DNA of 64,000 bases from Acidimicrobiia bacterium. GTDB taxonomy: Bacteria > Actinomycetota > Acidimicrobiia > Acidimicrobiales > CAIXPF01. The first letter of the stretch is position 1, and each line of letters opens with the position of its first letter. The notes under the pieces were generated by a model that saw nothing but the letters and a program-made list of their open reading frames with translations, was not told where the DNA came from and did no database searches. The stretch spans positions 1-64,000 of the forward strand of contig CANJRG010000011.1 of assembly GCA_947476745.1 (NCBI GenBank), given 5' to 3'. A program made the translations under genes and the position numbers. Of this stretch, positions 44,464-50,816 are shown one piece after another.

Positions 44464-45045
44464 GTGGCCGAGCCAGTGCCCGTCGTCGGGCTCGAACAGG
44501 CTGCTCGAACCCTGGGCGGTTGGTGCTGGGCCGAACGACGTTGCTTCGAGATACTCGGCGGTTGGGTGCGCGATACCGACGAGCATGCTCTCAAGGCAAT
44601 GTTCGCCCGGCACAGCCGCCACCACGCCTGGCGGGCCGAACGGTGGGCCGAGATCCTGCCCCGGGCCTACGTCCCCGATGCCGACGCGCTGATAGCGGGC
44701 GGTGCCGACGCCGAGGTTTTCGACGTGGCGGGGACGGAAGGCCCATCGGCTTGCCGGGTCGTTGTTCACTACGATGTCCTCTACCCGGCACTGCTGGCGG
44801 CGTACCAAGCCTCCCCAGTCCTGATGCATCCGGTTACCGACGGTCCCGCTCTCCGCGCGATTCGCATCATTCTCGGTGACGCTGCTCACGACTTATTTGA
44901 GGTGAAAGCGCTCCGCACGCAACTTGCTTTGGGGACTGTTCATTCTCCGCTTCTCGCCCATCTGCGGGTTGCGGTAGAAAAACACCAGGTCAGCGTGGGT
45001 GAAGGGGGAAAACCGGCGTCGGTTTTCCGATGTTGGGGATCTTGA
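44464..45045 (+). CDS. Ferritin-like helical protein of unknown function
   Basis: A 193-residue protein starting two bases after the nadE stop (GTG). WCWAERRCFEILGGWVRDTD and FARHSRHHAWRAERWAEILP give a Glu/His pattern like a ferritin-like di-iron four-helix bundle. Related helices appear to follow at YDVLYPALLAAYQASPVLMH and GPALRAIRIILGDAAHDLFE. The last 40 codons fall in a less GC-rich stretch and run into a hairpin (45007-45028), so the C-terminus may be longer than the true protein core. Metal binding is an inference from residue pattern only. Confidence 0.6.
   Translation: MAEPVPVVGLEQAARTLGGWCWAERRCFEILGGWVRDTDEHALKAMFARHSRHHAWRAERWAEILPRAYVPDADALIAGGADAEVFDVAGTEGPSACRVVVHYDVLYPALLAAYQASPVLMHPVTDGPALRAIRIILGDAAHDLFEVKALRTQLALGTVHSPLLAHLRVAVEKHQVSVGEGGKPASVFRCWGS
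45007..45028. repeat. Perfect nine-base inverted repeat
   Basis: GGAAAACCG, loop GCGT, CGGTTTTCC. It lies inside the last codons of the ferritin-like gene and about 70 bases ahead of the sigma factor start. It could end the nadE message or act as an operator for the sigma factor. Confidence 0.55.
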
Positions 45046-45098
45046 CTTGGCCGGTATCGTGGAAATGCACAATCCACCGTCCCGAGAGAGGGTGCATC

Positions 45099-46034
45099 TT
45101 GCCGAAGGAGCGCGTGGAGAGGGACGAGGAAGATCTCGTTCGGCTTTACCTCACCGACATCGGGCAGTATCCGTTGCTGACGAAGGACGACGAAGTTCGT
45201 CTTGCTCAGCAGATTGAGTCCGGCACTGCCGCCCGACTCGAGATGGAAGGGGGCACCGACCTGACCCCCTCCCGCAAACGCGAGCTGCGAAAGCACATTC
45301 GCGCCGGGGAAGACGCTGAGCGAACGTTCGTGCAGTCGAACCTCCGCTTGGTGGTCTCGATCGCCAAGAAGTACCAGGCATCCGGCCTGCCGCTGCTCGA
45401 CCTGATCCAGGAGGGCAACCTGGGCCTGATGCATGCCGTTGAGAAGTTCGACTGGCGCAAGGGCTTCAAGTTCTCCACCTATGCCACGTGGTGGATCCGC
45501 CAGGCCATCACCCGCGGTATTGCCAACACCGGCCGGACGATCCGCCTGCCGGTGCACGCCGGTGACACCCTGGCCCGGTTGCAGAAGGCCCGGGCCCGGT
45601 TGGAGCTCAAGCTGGGTCGGCCGGCCACCCTGGCCGAGCTGTCCGCCGAGGTCGAGATGCCCGAGGACAAGGTCACCGAGGCCCTGCGCTTCGCGGCCGA
45701 GCCGCTGTCGCTGTCGGAACCCCTCCGTGAGGACGGCGACGCCGAGCTGGGCGACGTCGTGGAGGACCGCTCGGCCGAGTCTCCCTTCGAGGTTGCCGCC
45801 ACCGCGCTGTTGCCCGAGGAGATCAGCCGGCTGCTGGCCCCGCTCGACGAACGTGAACGGGAGATCCTCAAGCTGCGCTTCGGCCTCGACCGTGGTGAGC
45901 CCCGCACGCTCGAGGAAGTCGGTGAGCACTTCAACCTCACCCGTGAGCGGATCCGCCAGATCGAGGCGCGGGCCATGTCCAAGCTCCGCCATCCCTCCAG
46001 TGACACTGGGGCTCGCGACCTGCTGGCGGTCTGA
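45099..46034 (+). CDS. Primary-like (group 1/2) sigma-70 family factor
   Basis: A 311-residue sigma factor without region 1.1. Region 1.2 is DLVRLYLTDIGQYPLLTKDD. Region 2 is NLRLVVSIAKKYQASGLPLL, DLIQEGNLGLMHAVEKFDWR and KGFKFSTYATWWIRQAITRG, the last carrying the -10-binding residues. Regions 3 and 4 follow (TLEEVGEHFNLTRERIRQIE). It resembles HrdB/SigB-type proteins that read A-T -10 boxes like those seen here. The start is set at TTG 45099 because GAGAGG lies seven bases upstream; GTG 45114 is the alternative. A TTGGGG-N16-TATCGT promoter (45033-45060) is possible. Confidence 0.9.
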   Translation: MPKERVERDEEDLVRLYLTDIGQYPLLTKDDEVRLAQQIESGTAARLEMEGGTDLTPSRKRELRKHIRAGEDAERTFVQSNLRLVVSIAKKYQASGLPLLDLIQEGNLGLMHAVEKFDWRKGFKFSTYATWWIRQAITRGIANTGRTIRLPVHAGDTLARLQKARARLELKLGRPATLAELSAEVEMPEDKVTEALRFAAEPLSLSEPLREDGDAELGDVVEDRSAESPFEVAATALLPEEISRLLAPLDEREREILKLRFGLDRGEPRTLEEVGEHFNLTRERIRQIEARAMSKLRHPSSDTGARDLLAV

Positions 46035-46059
46035 GCCCGCATCGACCGAACTGCATGAC

Positions 46060-46103
46060 CGAACGCCGAAGGCCCGGGCAGCCGCCCGGGCCTTCGGCGT
46101 TCG
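46060..46103. terminator. 20-base perfect hairpin after the sigma factor gene
   Basis: CGAACGCCGAAGGCCCGGGC and its exact complement with a four-base loop, 26 bases after the stop. No T run. It also faces the tRNA-Sec gene, so it may terminate both strands. Confidence 0.85.
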
Positions 46104-46139
46104 CTGAACGTGCTCGAGAGCACCGGTTCGCATGACGAG

Positions 46140-46235
46140 TGGCGGAGGTGGACGGGAATCGAACCCGCCGGACGGGGAGCGCCCGTCCCACCCGCTTTGA
46201 AGGCGGGGGAGCCCACCAGGTACCCAGACACCTCC
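46140..46235 (-). tRNA. selC: tRNA-Sec (anticodon UCA)
   Basis: A 96-base tRNA read on the minus strand with 3' CCA encoded (46140-46142). The acceptor arms GGAGGTG and CACCTCC pair, with discriminator G. The anticodon arm CCCGC-CTTCAAA-GCGGG gives TCA at 46198-46200. The long variable arm has a seven-base stem, GGACGGG/CCCGTCC. The T arm is GCGGGTTCGATTCCCGT. The extended variable arm, UCA anticodon and D-arm sequence TCTGG...GGTGGGC are those of bacterial tRNA-Sec. It completes selA and selB in this window. Confidence 0.95.
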
Positions 46236-46307
46236 GCCGGGCACGCTACCCGCTGGTGGCGGCGCAGTGCCGTGCCGGCGCAGTGGGTTGGTGCGGTGTC
46301 GGGCCGC

Positions 46308-46375
46308 CACGGTGTCCGGGGTCGGCACGGTGTCCGGGGTCGGCACGGTGTCCGGGGTCGGCACGGTGTCCGGGT
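46308..46375. repeat. Minisatellite, 18 bases x 3.7
   Basis: Copies of CACGGTGTCCGGGGTCGG in the non-coding gap between tRNA-Sec and the Tad operon (46236-46486). The rest of that gap shows no gene; a ribosome binding site GGAGG precedes the next start. Confidence 0.9.
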
Positions 46376-46486
46376 CGAAATACGTTGGCTGTGGCATCGC
46401 TCCGGTCGCTACGTTGCGGATGCTTCCCCTCCAGCGAGGTTCCACGGCGCCGTTGCTCGGCGTCGTGCCGGGCGCGGAGGGCGCAG

Positions 46487-47155
46487 ATGTTGGTGGCGTG
46501 TTGGTCGGTCAAGGGCGGGGCTGGGGTCTCGGTGGTCGCCGCAGCGCTGGCCCATCGGCTGGCGGTCGAGGAGGGGGCGGCACTTCTGGTCGACCTCGGT
46601 GGCGATCAGCCGGACATCGTGGGTGTGGCCGCCCACCATCAACAGGGCGTCGCCGACTGGCTCGCCGCGGGTGCGGGTGTCCCCGCCGACGGCCTGCAGC
46701 GGGCCGAGATCCCTCTCGCCGACGGTCTCGCCCTGCTGACCCGCGGCAACGGGCCGCTGTACGGCGGCGAACGCGCCGAGGTGTTGCTGGCGGTGCTGGC
46801 GCGCGACCGCCGGCCGGTTGTGGTCGATTGCGGCATGCCGGTCGGTACGGCTTCGAGTACGGCCGAGGAGCTCACCCTGGCCGTTGCCGCCGCAGCGACC
46901 CGTTCGTTGTTGGTCATCAGGCCCGACCTGTCCTCTCTGCGCCGGGCGCTGGCAGCCCCGTTGCGGCCGTCGGGACTGGTGGTGGTGCGCGAAGCCGGAC
47001 GGGTTCTCGACGCCGGCGACGCGCGTGAGGTGCTGGCCGTGCCGGTGGCCGCGGAGATCGACGTCGATCCCGCCGTGGCCCGGACTGTCGATGCCGGGTT
47101 GCTCCTGGCTCGGCCCCCGCGCCAGCTGCAGCGCGGTCTGCGCCATGCGGCCTGA
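46487..47155 (+). CDS. CpaE/TadZ-like MinD-family protein with altered P-loop
   Basis: A 222-residue MinD/ParA-fold protein heading the Tad operon, the place of the pilus-positioning protein TadZ/CpaE. The P-loop reads CWSVKGGAGVSVVAAALAHR: the deviant-Walker signature Lys is present but the P-loop Lys is Val. LLVDLGGDQPDIVGVA and RPVVVDCGMPVGT are the Walker A' and B-like strands. ATP binding may therefore be weak or absent. GGAGG precedes the ATG; the stop overlaps the next gene by 11 bases. Confidence 0.82.
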   Translation: MLVACWSVKGGAGVSVVAAALAHRLAVEEGAALLVDLGGDQPDIVGVAAHHQQGVADWLAAGAGVPADGLQRAEIPLADGLALLTRGNGPLYGGERAEVLLAVLARDRRPVVVDCGMPVGTASSTAEELTLAVAAAATRSLLVIRPDLSSLRRALAAPLRPSGLVVVREAGRVLDAGDAREVLAVPVAAEIDVDPAVARTVDAGLLLARPPRQLQRGLRHAA

Positions 47156-48317
47156 CCCGGGTCGATCGCATCTTGCTGCACCGGTCGGGCCATTGACCGT
47201 CTCCGGTTCGGTACCGGCTGTCGGCGAGGTGGTGGCGTCCGTTGCAGGGGCGGCGCTGGCCTCGGGACGCTTCAGCCGACCCGAGGTCTCCGCTGCCCTT
47301 CGCCGGGCCGCCCCGCTGTGGCCGGCTGACGCCCTACGCCAGGCGACCGACGCCGTGCTGCACCGCTTCGAGGGACTCGGGGTGTTGCAACCGCTCCTCG
47401 ATGATCCGTCGGTGTCCGAGGTGATGGTCAACGGCGAGGTCGTCTGGGTGGAGCGGCAGGGCCGTCTCGAGCGCACGTCGCTGCGGATCGACGCCATCGA
47501 AGTGCAGCGGTTGGTCGAACGGTTGGTCGGACCCGCCGGGGTCCGTGTCGACCGGGCCAGCCCCATCGTCGACGTGCACCTGCCGGACGGTTCACGGGCC
47601 AATGTCGTTCTGCCGCCGGTGGCGCTCGACGGGGCCTGCATCACCATCCGGCGTTTCGTCCTGCGCGAGGCGACGCTGGCCGATTTTGCCTCGCCACCGG
47701 TCGCCGATCTGCTCGCCGATGCCGTGCGGCGCCGCTGCAACCTGGTGGTCTCGGGCGGCACCGGATCGGGAAAGACCACGTTGCTCAATGCCCTGGCCGC
47801 CCATCTCGGTCCGGACGAACGCATCGTGACCATCGAGGACACCGCAGAGTTGCGCCTCGGCCATCCGCACGTCGTGCGGTTGCAATCCCGGCGGCCCAAC
47901 ACCGAAGGGGTGGGGGAGGTGACCATCCGGGCGCTGGTCCGTACGGCCCTACGGATGCGGCCCGATCGCATCATCGTCGGCGAGGCACGCGGCGACGAGG
48001 TGATGGACATGGTCCAGGCCATGAACAGTGGCCACGAGGGTTCGATGTCGACGTGTCACGCCAACTCGACGCGCGACGCCTTGCGACGCCTCGAGGCGTT
48101 GGCATTGCTCGGGGATGCGTCCCGCTCGCCGGCTTTTGTGCGGGACCAGTTGGCCGCCGCCCTCCGCGTGGTTGTGCACGTCGCCCGAGCCGAGGACGGG
48201 AAACGCCGGGTTCGCGAGGTCATCGCCGTGGGGGCCGATGCCGACTGGCAGACCGGCTCGGGGCTGCATCCCTTGGTCCGGGCGGGCCTGGTCCTCGGCG
48301 GGGACGAGCGGTGGTGA
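47145..48317 (+). CDS. tadA: TadA/CpaF secretion ATPase
   Basis: A 390-residue type II/IV secretion ATPase that powers Flp pilus assembly. LLDDPSVSEVMVNGEVVWVE is the N-terminal domain signature. CNLVVSGGTGSGKTTLLNAL is Walker A, IVTIEDTAELRLGHPHVVRL the Asp box, and RMRPDRIIVGEARGDEVMDM Walker B. SGHEGSMSTCHANSTRDALR is the His box. It overlaps both neighbours and is part of one operon. Confidence 0.94.
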   Translation: MRPDPGRSHLAAPVGPLTVSGSVPAVGEVVASVAGAALASGRFSRPEVSAALRRAAPLWPADALRQATDAVLHRFEGLGVLQPLLDDPSVSEVMVNGEVVWVERQGRLERTSLRIDAIEVQRLVERLVGPAGVRVDRASPIVDVHLPDGSRANVVLPPVALDGACITIRRFVLREATLADFASPPVADLLADAVRRRCNLVVSGGTGSGKTTLLNALAAHLGPDERIVTIEDTAELRLGHPHVVRLQSRRPNTEGVGEVTIRALVRTALRMRPDRIIVGEARGDEVMDMVQAMNSGHEGSMSTCHANSTRDALRRLEALALLGDASRSPAFVRDQLAAALRVVVHVARAEDGKRRVREVIAVGADADWQTGSGLHPLVRAGLVLGGDERW

Positions 48318-49186
48318 TCCCCATCGTGTCTCGCGTGTTGCTGCCCCCGCTGTGCCTTGCGGCGGCGATCTGGTGCCTCGGTCGTGGCGGCGCTGCCTCC
48401 CGTGCGGCCCGTGTCCGGACACTGCTGGCCGGGAACGGGGTCCCTACCGGGGAGTCCGGCATGCCCGGGCTGGGTTCGACCGCTGTCCTCCGATGTTGGC
48501 GTGATGCACCGACCCGAACGGTCTGCGGGCTGGTCGGTATCGGGGTGGGGACGGCGGCATTGGTCGGCGGGGCGCTGGCGGCTCTAGGCGTCGTGGTATC
48601 GGCCGGTGCACTCGGTATCGCCCGGTGGTCCCATCGGTTGGGTGCCGATGCTCGTTACGAGCGCGCCCTGGTGGTGGCGACCGAAGAACTGGCCCGGCAG
48701 TTGCGCAGCGGTGCCGGTACCTCGGCCGCCCTGGCGGTCATCGCCGCGACGTCGCAGGGCCCGCTACGCGCAGATCTGGACGGGATGCTCGCCCATGTCG
48801 AGGCCGGTTCGACGCTGGGCGCGGCCCTGGCGCGGTGGGCCGAGGAACGGCCGCTGTCGGCGGTACGGCTCACGGCGGGCGCCATCGGTGTGGGCTCCGT
48901 GTCGGGTGGCCTCCGGGCGCGCACTGCGGACGGCCTCGCCGCGGCGCTTCGCCAACGCGACCGGGCACGTCGTGAGGCGACGTCGCTGGCGGGTCAGGCC
49001 CAACTGTCGGCTGTGGTGATGACGGTGGCCCCGCTGGCCTTCGCCGCGGTCCTGGCTGCGGGCGACCGCGCCGCCCGAGCCTTCCTGGTGCGATCCCCGG
49101 CCGGTCTGGCCTGTCTCGCCGTCGGCCTGGCCCTCGATCTGGTGGCCGCTGCGTGGATGGTGCGGCTGACCGCATCGGTGTCATGA
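48314..49186 (+). CDS. TadB-like pilus assembly membrane protein
   Basis: A 290-residue GspF-type protein. Membrane spans are at the N-terminus (LLPPLCLAAAIWC), at GLVGIGVGTAALVGGALAAL and at the C-terminus. Between them is the cytoplasmic GspF helical domain (YERALVVATEELARQLRSGA; LGAALARWAEERPLSAVRL). The GTG overlaps the tadA stop (GTGA). With TadC it forms the inner-membrane platform. Confidence 0.85.
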   Translation: MIPIVSRVLLPPLCLAAAIWCLGRGGAASRAARVRTLLAGNGVPTGESGMPGLGSTAVLRCWRDAPTRTVCGLVGIGVGTAALVGGALAALGVVVSAGALGIARWSHRLGADARYERALVVATEELARQLRSGAGTSAALAVIAATSQGPLRADLDGMLAHVEAGSTLGAALARWAEERPLSAVRLTAGAIGVGSVSGGLRARTADGLAAALRQRDRARREATSLAGQAQLSAVVMTVAPLAFAAVLAAGDRAARAFLVRSPAGLACLAVGLALDLVAAAWMVRLTASVS

Positions 49187-50055
49187 CCGCGTTGATGGCG
49201 GTCACGGTGGTGGCGTACGGCCTGATCGCTGTGAGCGGCTGGCATCGCCGGCCCGTCGGGGCATGGCGGCGGTGGGGCGGGGCACGGCGTCGGCACGGTG
49301 GGGCCCGGTGGCGGCCGGGCCAGGGTCTGGGCGTGCGGTGGCCGGGCGGGGTTCCGGGCGGCGGGGCGGCCGGGCCGGCGTACCCGATGCCGGCGGTGTC
49401 CGTGAACGGCCGGTCGCTCCCCGTCTCGGGATGGTCCCTCCCGGTTCAGCGCGTGTCCGTCCGAGTCCCGGCCTGGTTTCCTCCGGTCGCACTGGGGCTC
49501 GTGGGCGCCGCGGTCTGGTTCCCGTGGGGCCTTTTCGGGGCCGGTGCATGGCCTGCATTCCGCCGGGTCCGGCTCGCCGGGCTGCGTCGCCGTATCGACG
49601 CCGTTTGGGCCGAGGGCATCGACGTCCTGGTGGTCCTGGTGGGACTGGGCCTCGGCGGTGGGGCCAGCCTGCGACGGGCGATGGCCGAGGCCTTGCCCTG
49701 GGTGGGCGGTGACGTCGGGCGCGAGTTGGGCTCGGTCCTCGCCCGGGTCGATCGGGGCGCGTCCTTGGCCGATGAGCTCGAGGCGATGGTCGCTGCGGCC
49801 CGACCGCAGTTGAGCGGGCTGGCGCGTGTCGTCGCCGCCACCGAACGGTACGGGGCCCCTGCAGTGTCCGAACTCGAGGCGCTGGCCCTCGAACGTCGTC
49901 TGGACGAGCGGCAACGTCTCGAGCGGATGGCCCGGCGGGTGCCCGTGCAACTGCTGGTCCCTCTGGTGTGCGGTGTGCTGCCGGCGTTCGTGTTGTTGTC
50001 GGTCGTGCCGATGCTGGCCGGCGCGCTCGGCAACCTGCGTGGTCTCGCGCCGTGA
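49183..50055 (+). CDS. TadC-like pilus assembly membrane protein
   Basis: A 290-residue partner of TadB. The N-terminus has one span (LMAVTVVAYGLIAVSG), then a Gly/Arg/Trp-rich stretch of low complexity, then a second span and the GspF domain (AEGIDVLVVLVGLGLGGGAS; ARVDRGASLADELEAMVAAA). It ends with ALERRLDERQRLERMARRVP and a last span (LLVPLVCGVLPAFVLLSVVP). The ATG overlaps the upstream stop (ATGA). Confidence 0.85.
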   Translation: MTALMAVTVVAYGLIAVSGWHRRPVGAWRRWGGARRRHGGARWRPGQGLGVRWPGGVPGGGAAGPAYPMPAVSVNGRSLPVSGWSLPVQRVSVRVPAWFPPVALGLVGAAVWFPWGLFGAGAWPAFRRVRLAGLRRRIDAVWAEGIDVLVVLVGLGLGGGASLRRAMAEALPWVGGDVGRELGSVLARVDRGASLADELEAMVAAARPQLSGLARVVAATERYGAPAVSELEALALERRLDERQRLERMARRVPVQLLVPLVCGVLPAFVLLSVVPMLAGALGNLRGLAP

Positions 50056-50149
50056 CGGGCAGCAATTCGTATCGGGGCCGGTCGGCCCTCGGGAGTGCCA
50101 TGCACCTGATGGTCTCCCCGAACCCCGACGGAGAAGGAACCGTGATCCC

Positions 50150-50359
50150 ATGATCCAGCGCTTGCTCGAAGAGGGACGCCACCGGTTGTGCGGTGGCACA
50201 GGACGGCGGGAGGAGGGTCAGGCAACTGTGGAGTACGCGTTGGTGGTGCTCGCCGCCGCCGCGATTGCGCTGCTGGCCATCGCCTGGGCCGCTCGGACGG
50301 GCAAGATCGGCCAGTTGTTCGACCTGGTGTTCGACCGGGTCCTCGCCGGAGCCGGGTGA
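50150..50359 (+). CDS. Flp-like pilin / DUF4244-type small protein
   Basis: 69 residues with the type IV-like pilin layout: a short basic leader, then REEGQATVEYALVVLAAAAI and a hydrophobic helix, with Glu at the +5 position (V-E-Y) as in Flp pilins. It resembles the DUF4244 proteins found at this place in actinobacterial Tad loci. It is probably the main pilin, processed between the leader and the helix. The stop overlaps the next start (GTGA). Confidence 0.78.
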   Translation: MIQRLLEEGRHRLCGGTGRREEGQATVEYALVVLAAAAIALLAIAWAARTGKIGQLFDLVFDRVLAGAG

Positions 50360-50802
50360 GCATCGAGGCCGGTGCCCGCCCGGCGGATGTCCACGCCGGG
50401 CCGGCCGGTGGCGGCCATGTGGCCGCACAGGTCGGGCAGGCCTCTCAGGCTGGGCAGGCCACGGTCGAGCTGGCAGCGGTGCTGCCCCTGCTGTTCGGCC
50501 TGGTCCTGCTCGTGGTGCAGGCGGGGTTGGTCGTGCGCGACCAGGTCCTGGTGGTGCACGCGGCGCGTGAAGCGGCGCGGGTGGCGGCGATCGAGGGTGA
50601 TCGCGCCGCCGCCTTCGCTGCTGCGCGGTCCGCAACCGGTCTCGACCGTGACCGTCTGGCGGTCGAGGTGCGCTGGAGCAGCAACCAGGTCACGGCCTCG
50701 GTCCGCTTCCGCAGCCTCGTCGTGGTGCCGCTCTTACGCCGTACCCTGCCCGCGGTACCACTGTCGGCAGCAGTGACCATGCACGACGAGGCCGCCGGGT
50801 GA
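50356..50802 (+). CDS. TadE-like pseudopilin
   Basis: 148 residues. After an Ala/Gly-rich leader comes QAGQATVELAAVLPLLFGLV, the TadE signature (Gly/Ala-T-V-E-x-A...P), and a hydrophobic helix, then VHAAREAARVAAIEGDRAAA. The C-terminus is an extracellular beta domain. It is the last Tad gene here; TadF/G and a prepilin peptidase are not in the window. Confidence 0.85.
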   Translation: MSIEAGARPADVHAGPAGGGHVAAQVGQASQAGQATVELAAVLPLLFGLVLLVVQAGLVVRDQVLVVHAAREAARVAAIEGDRAAAFAAARSATGLDRDRLAVEVRWSSNQVTASVRFRSLVVVPLLRRTLPAVPLSAAVTMHDEAAG

Positions 50803-50816
50803 ACCGCCTCGTGCGG

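Noticed and set aside
44464-45045. Selenoprotein reading through a TGA at its end
   Set aside because: Codons after the TGA lead quickly into the sigma factor control region, and no motif or SECIS-like stem with conserved loop is evident.
46035-46260. Integration site at the tRNA-Sec gene
   Set aside because: No integrase, direct repeat of the tRNA 3' end or foreign-looking block is next to it.
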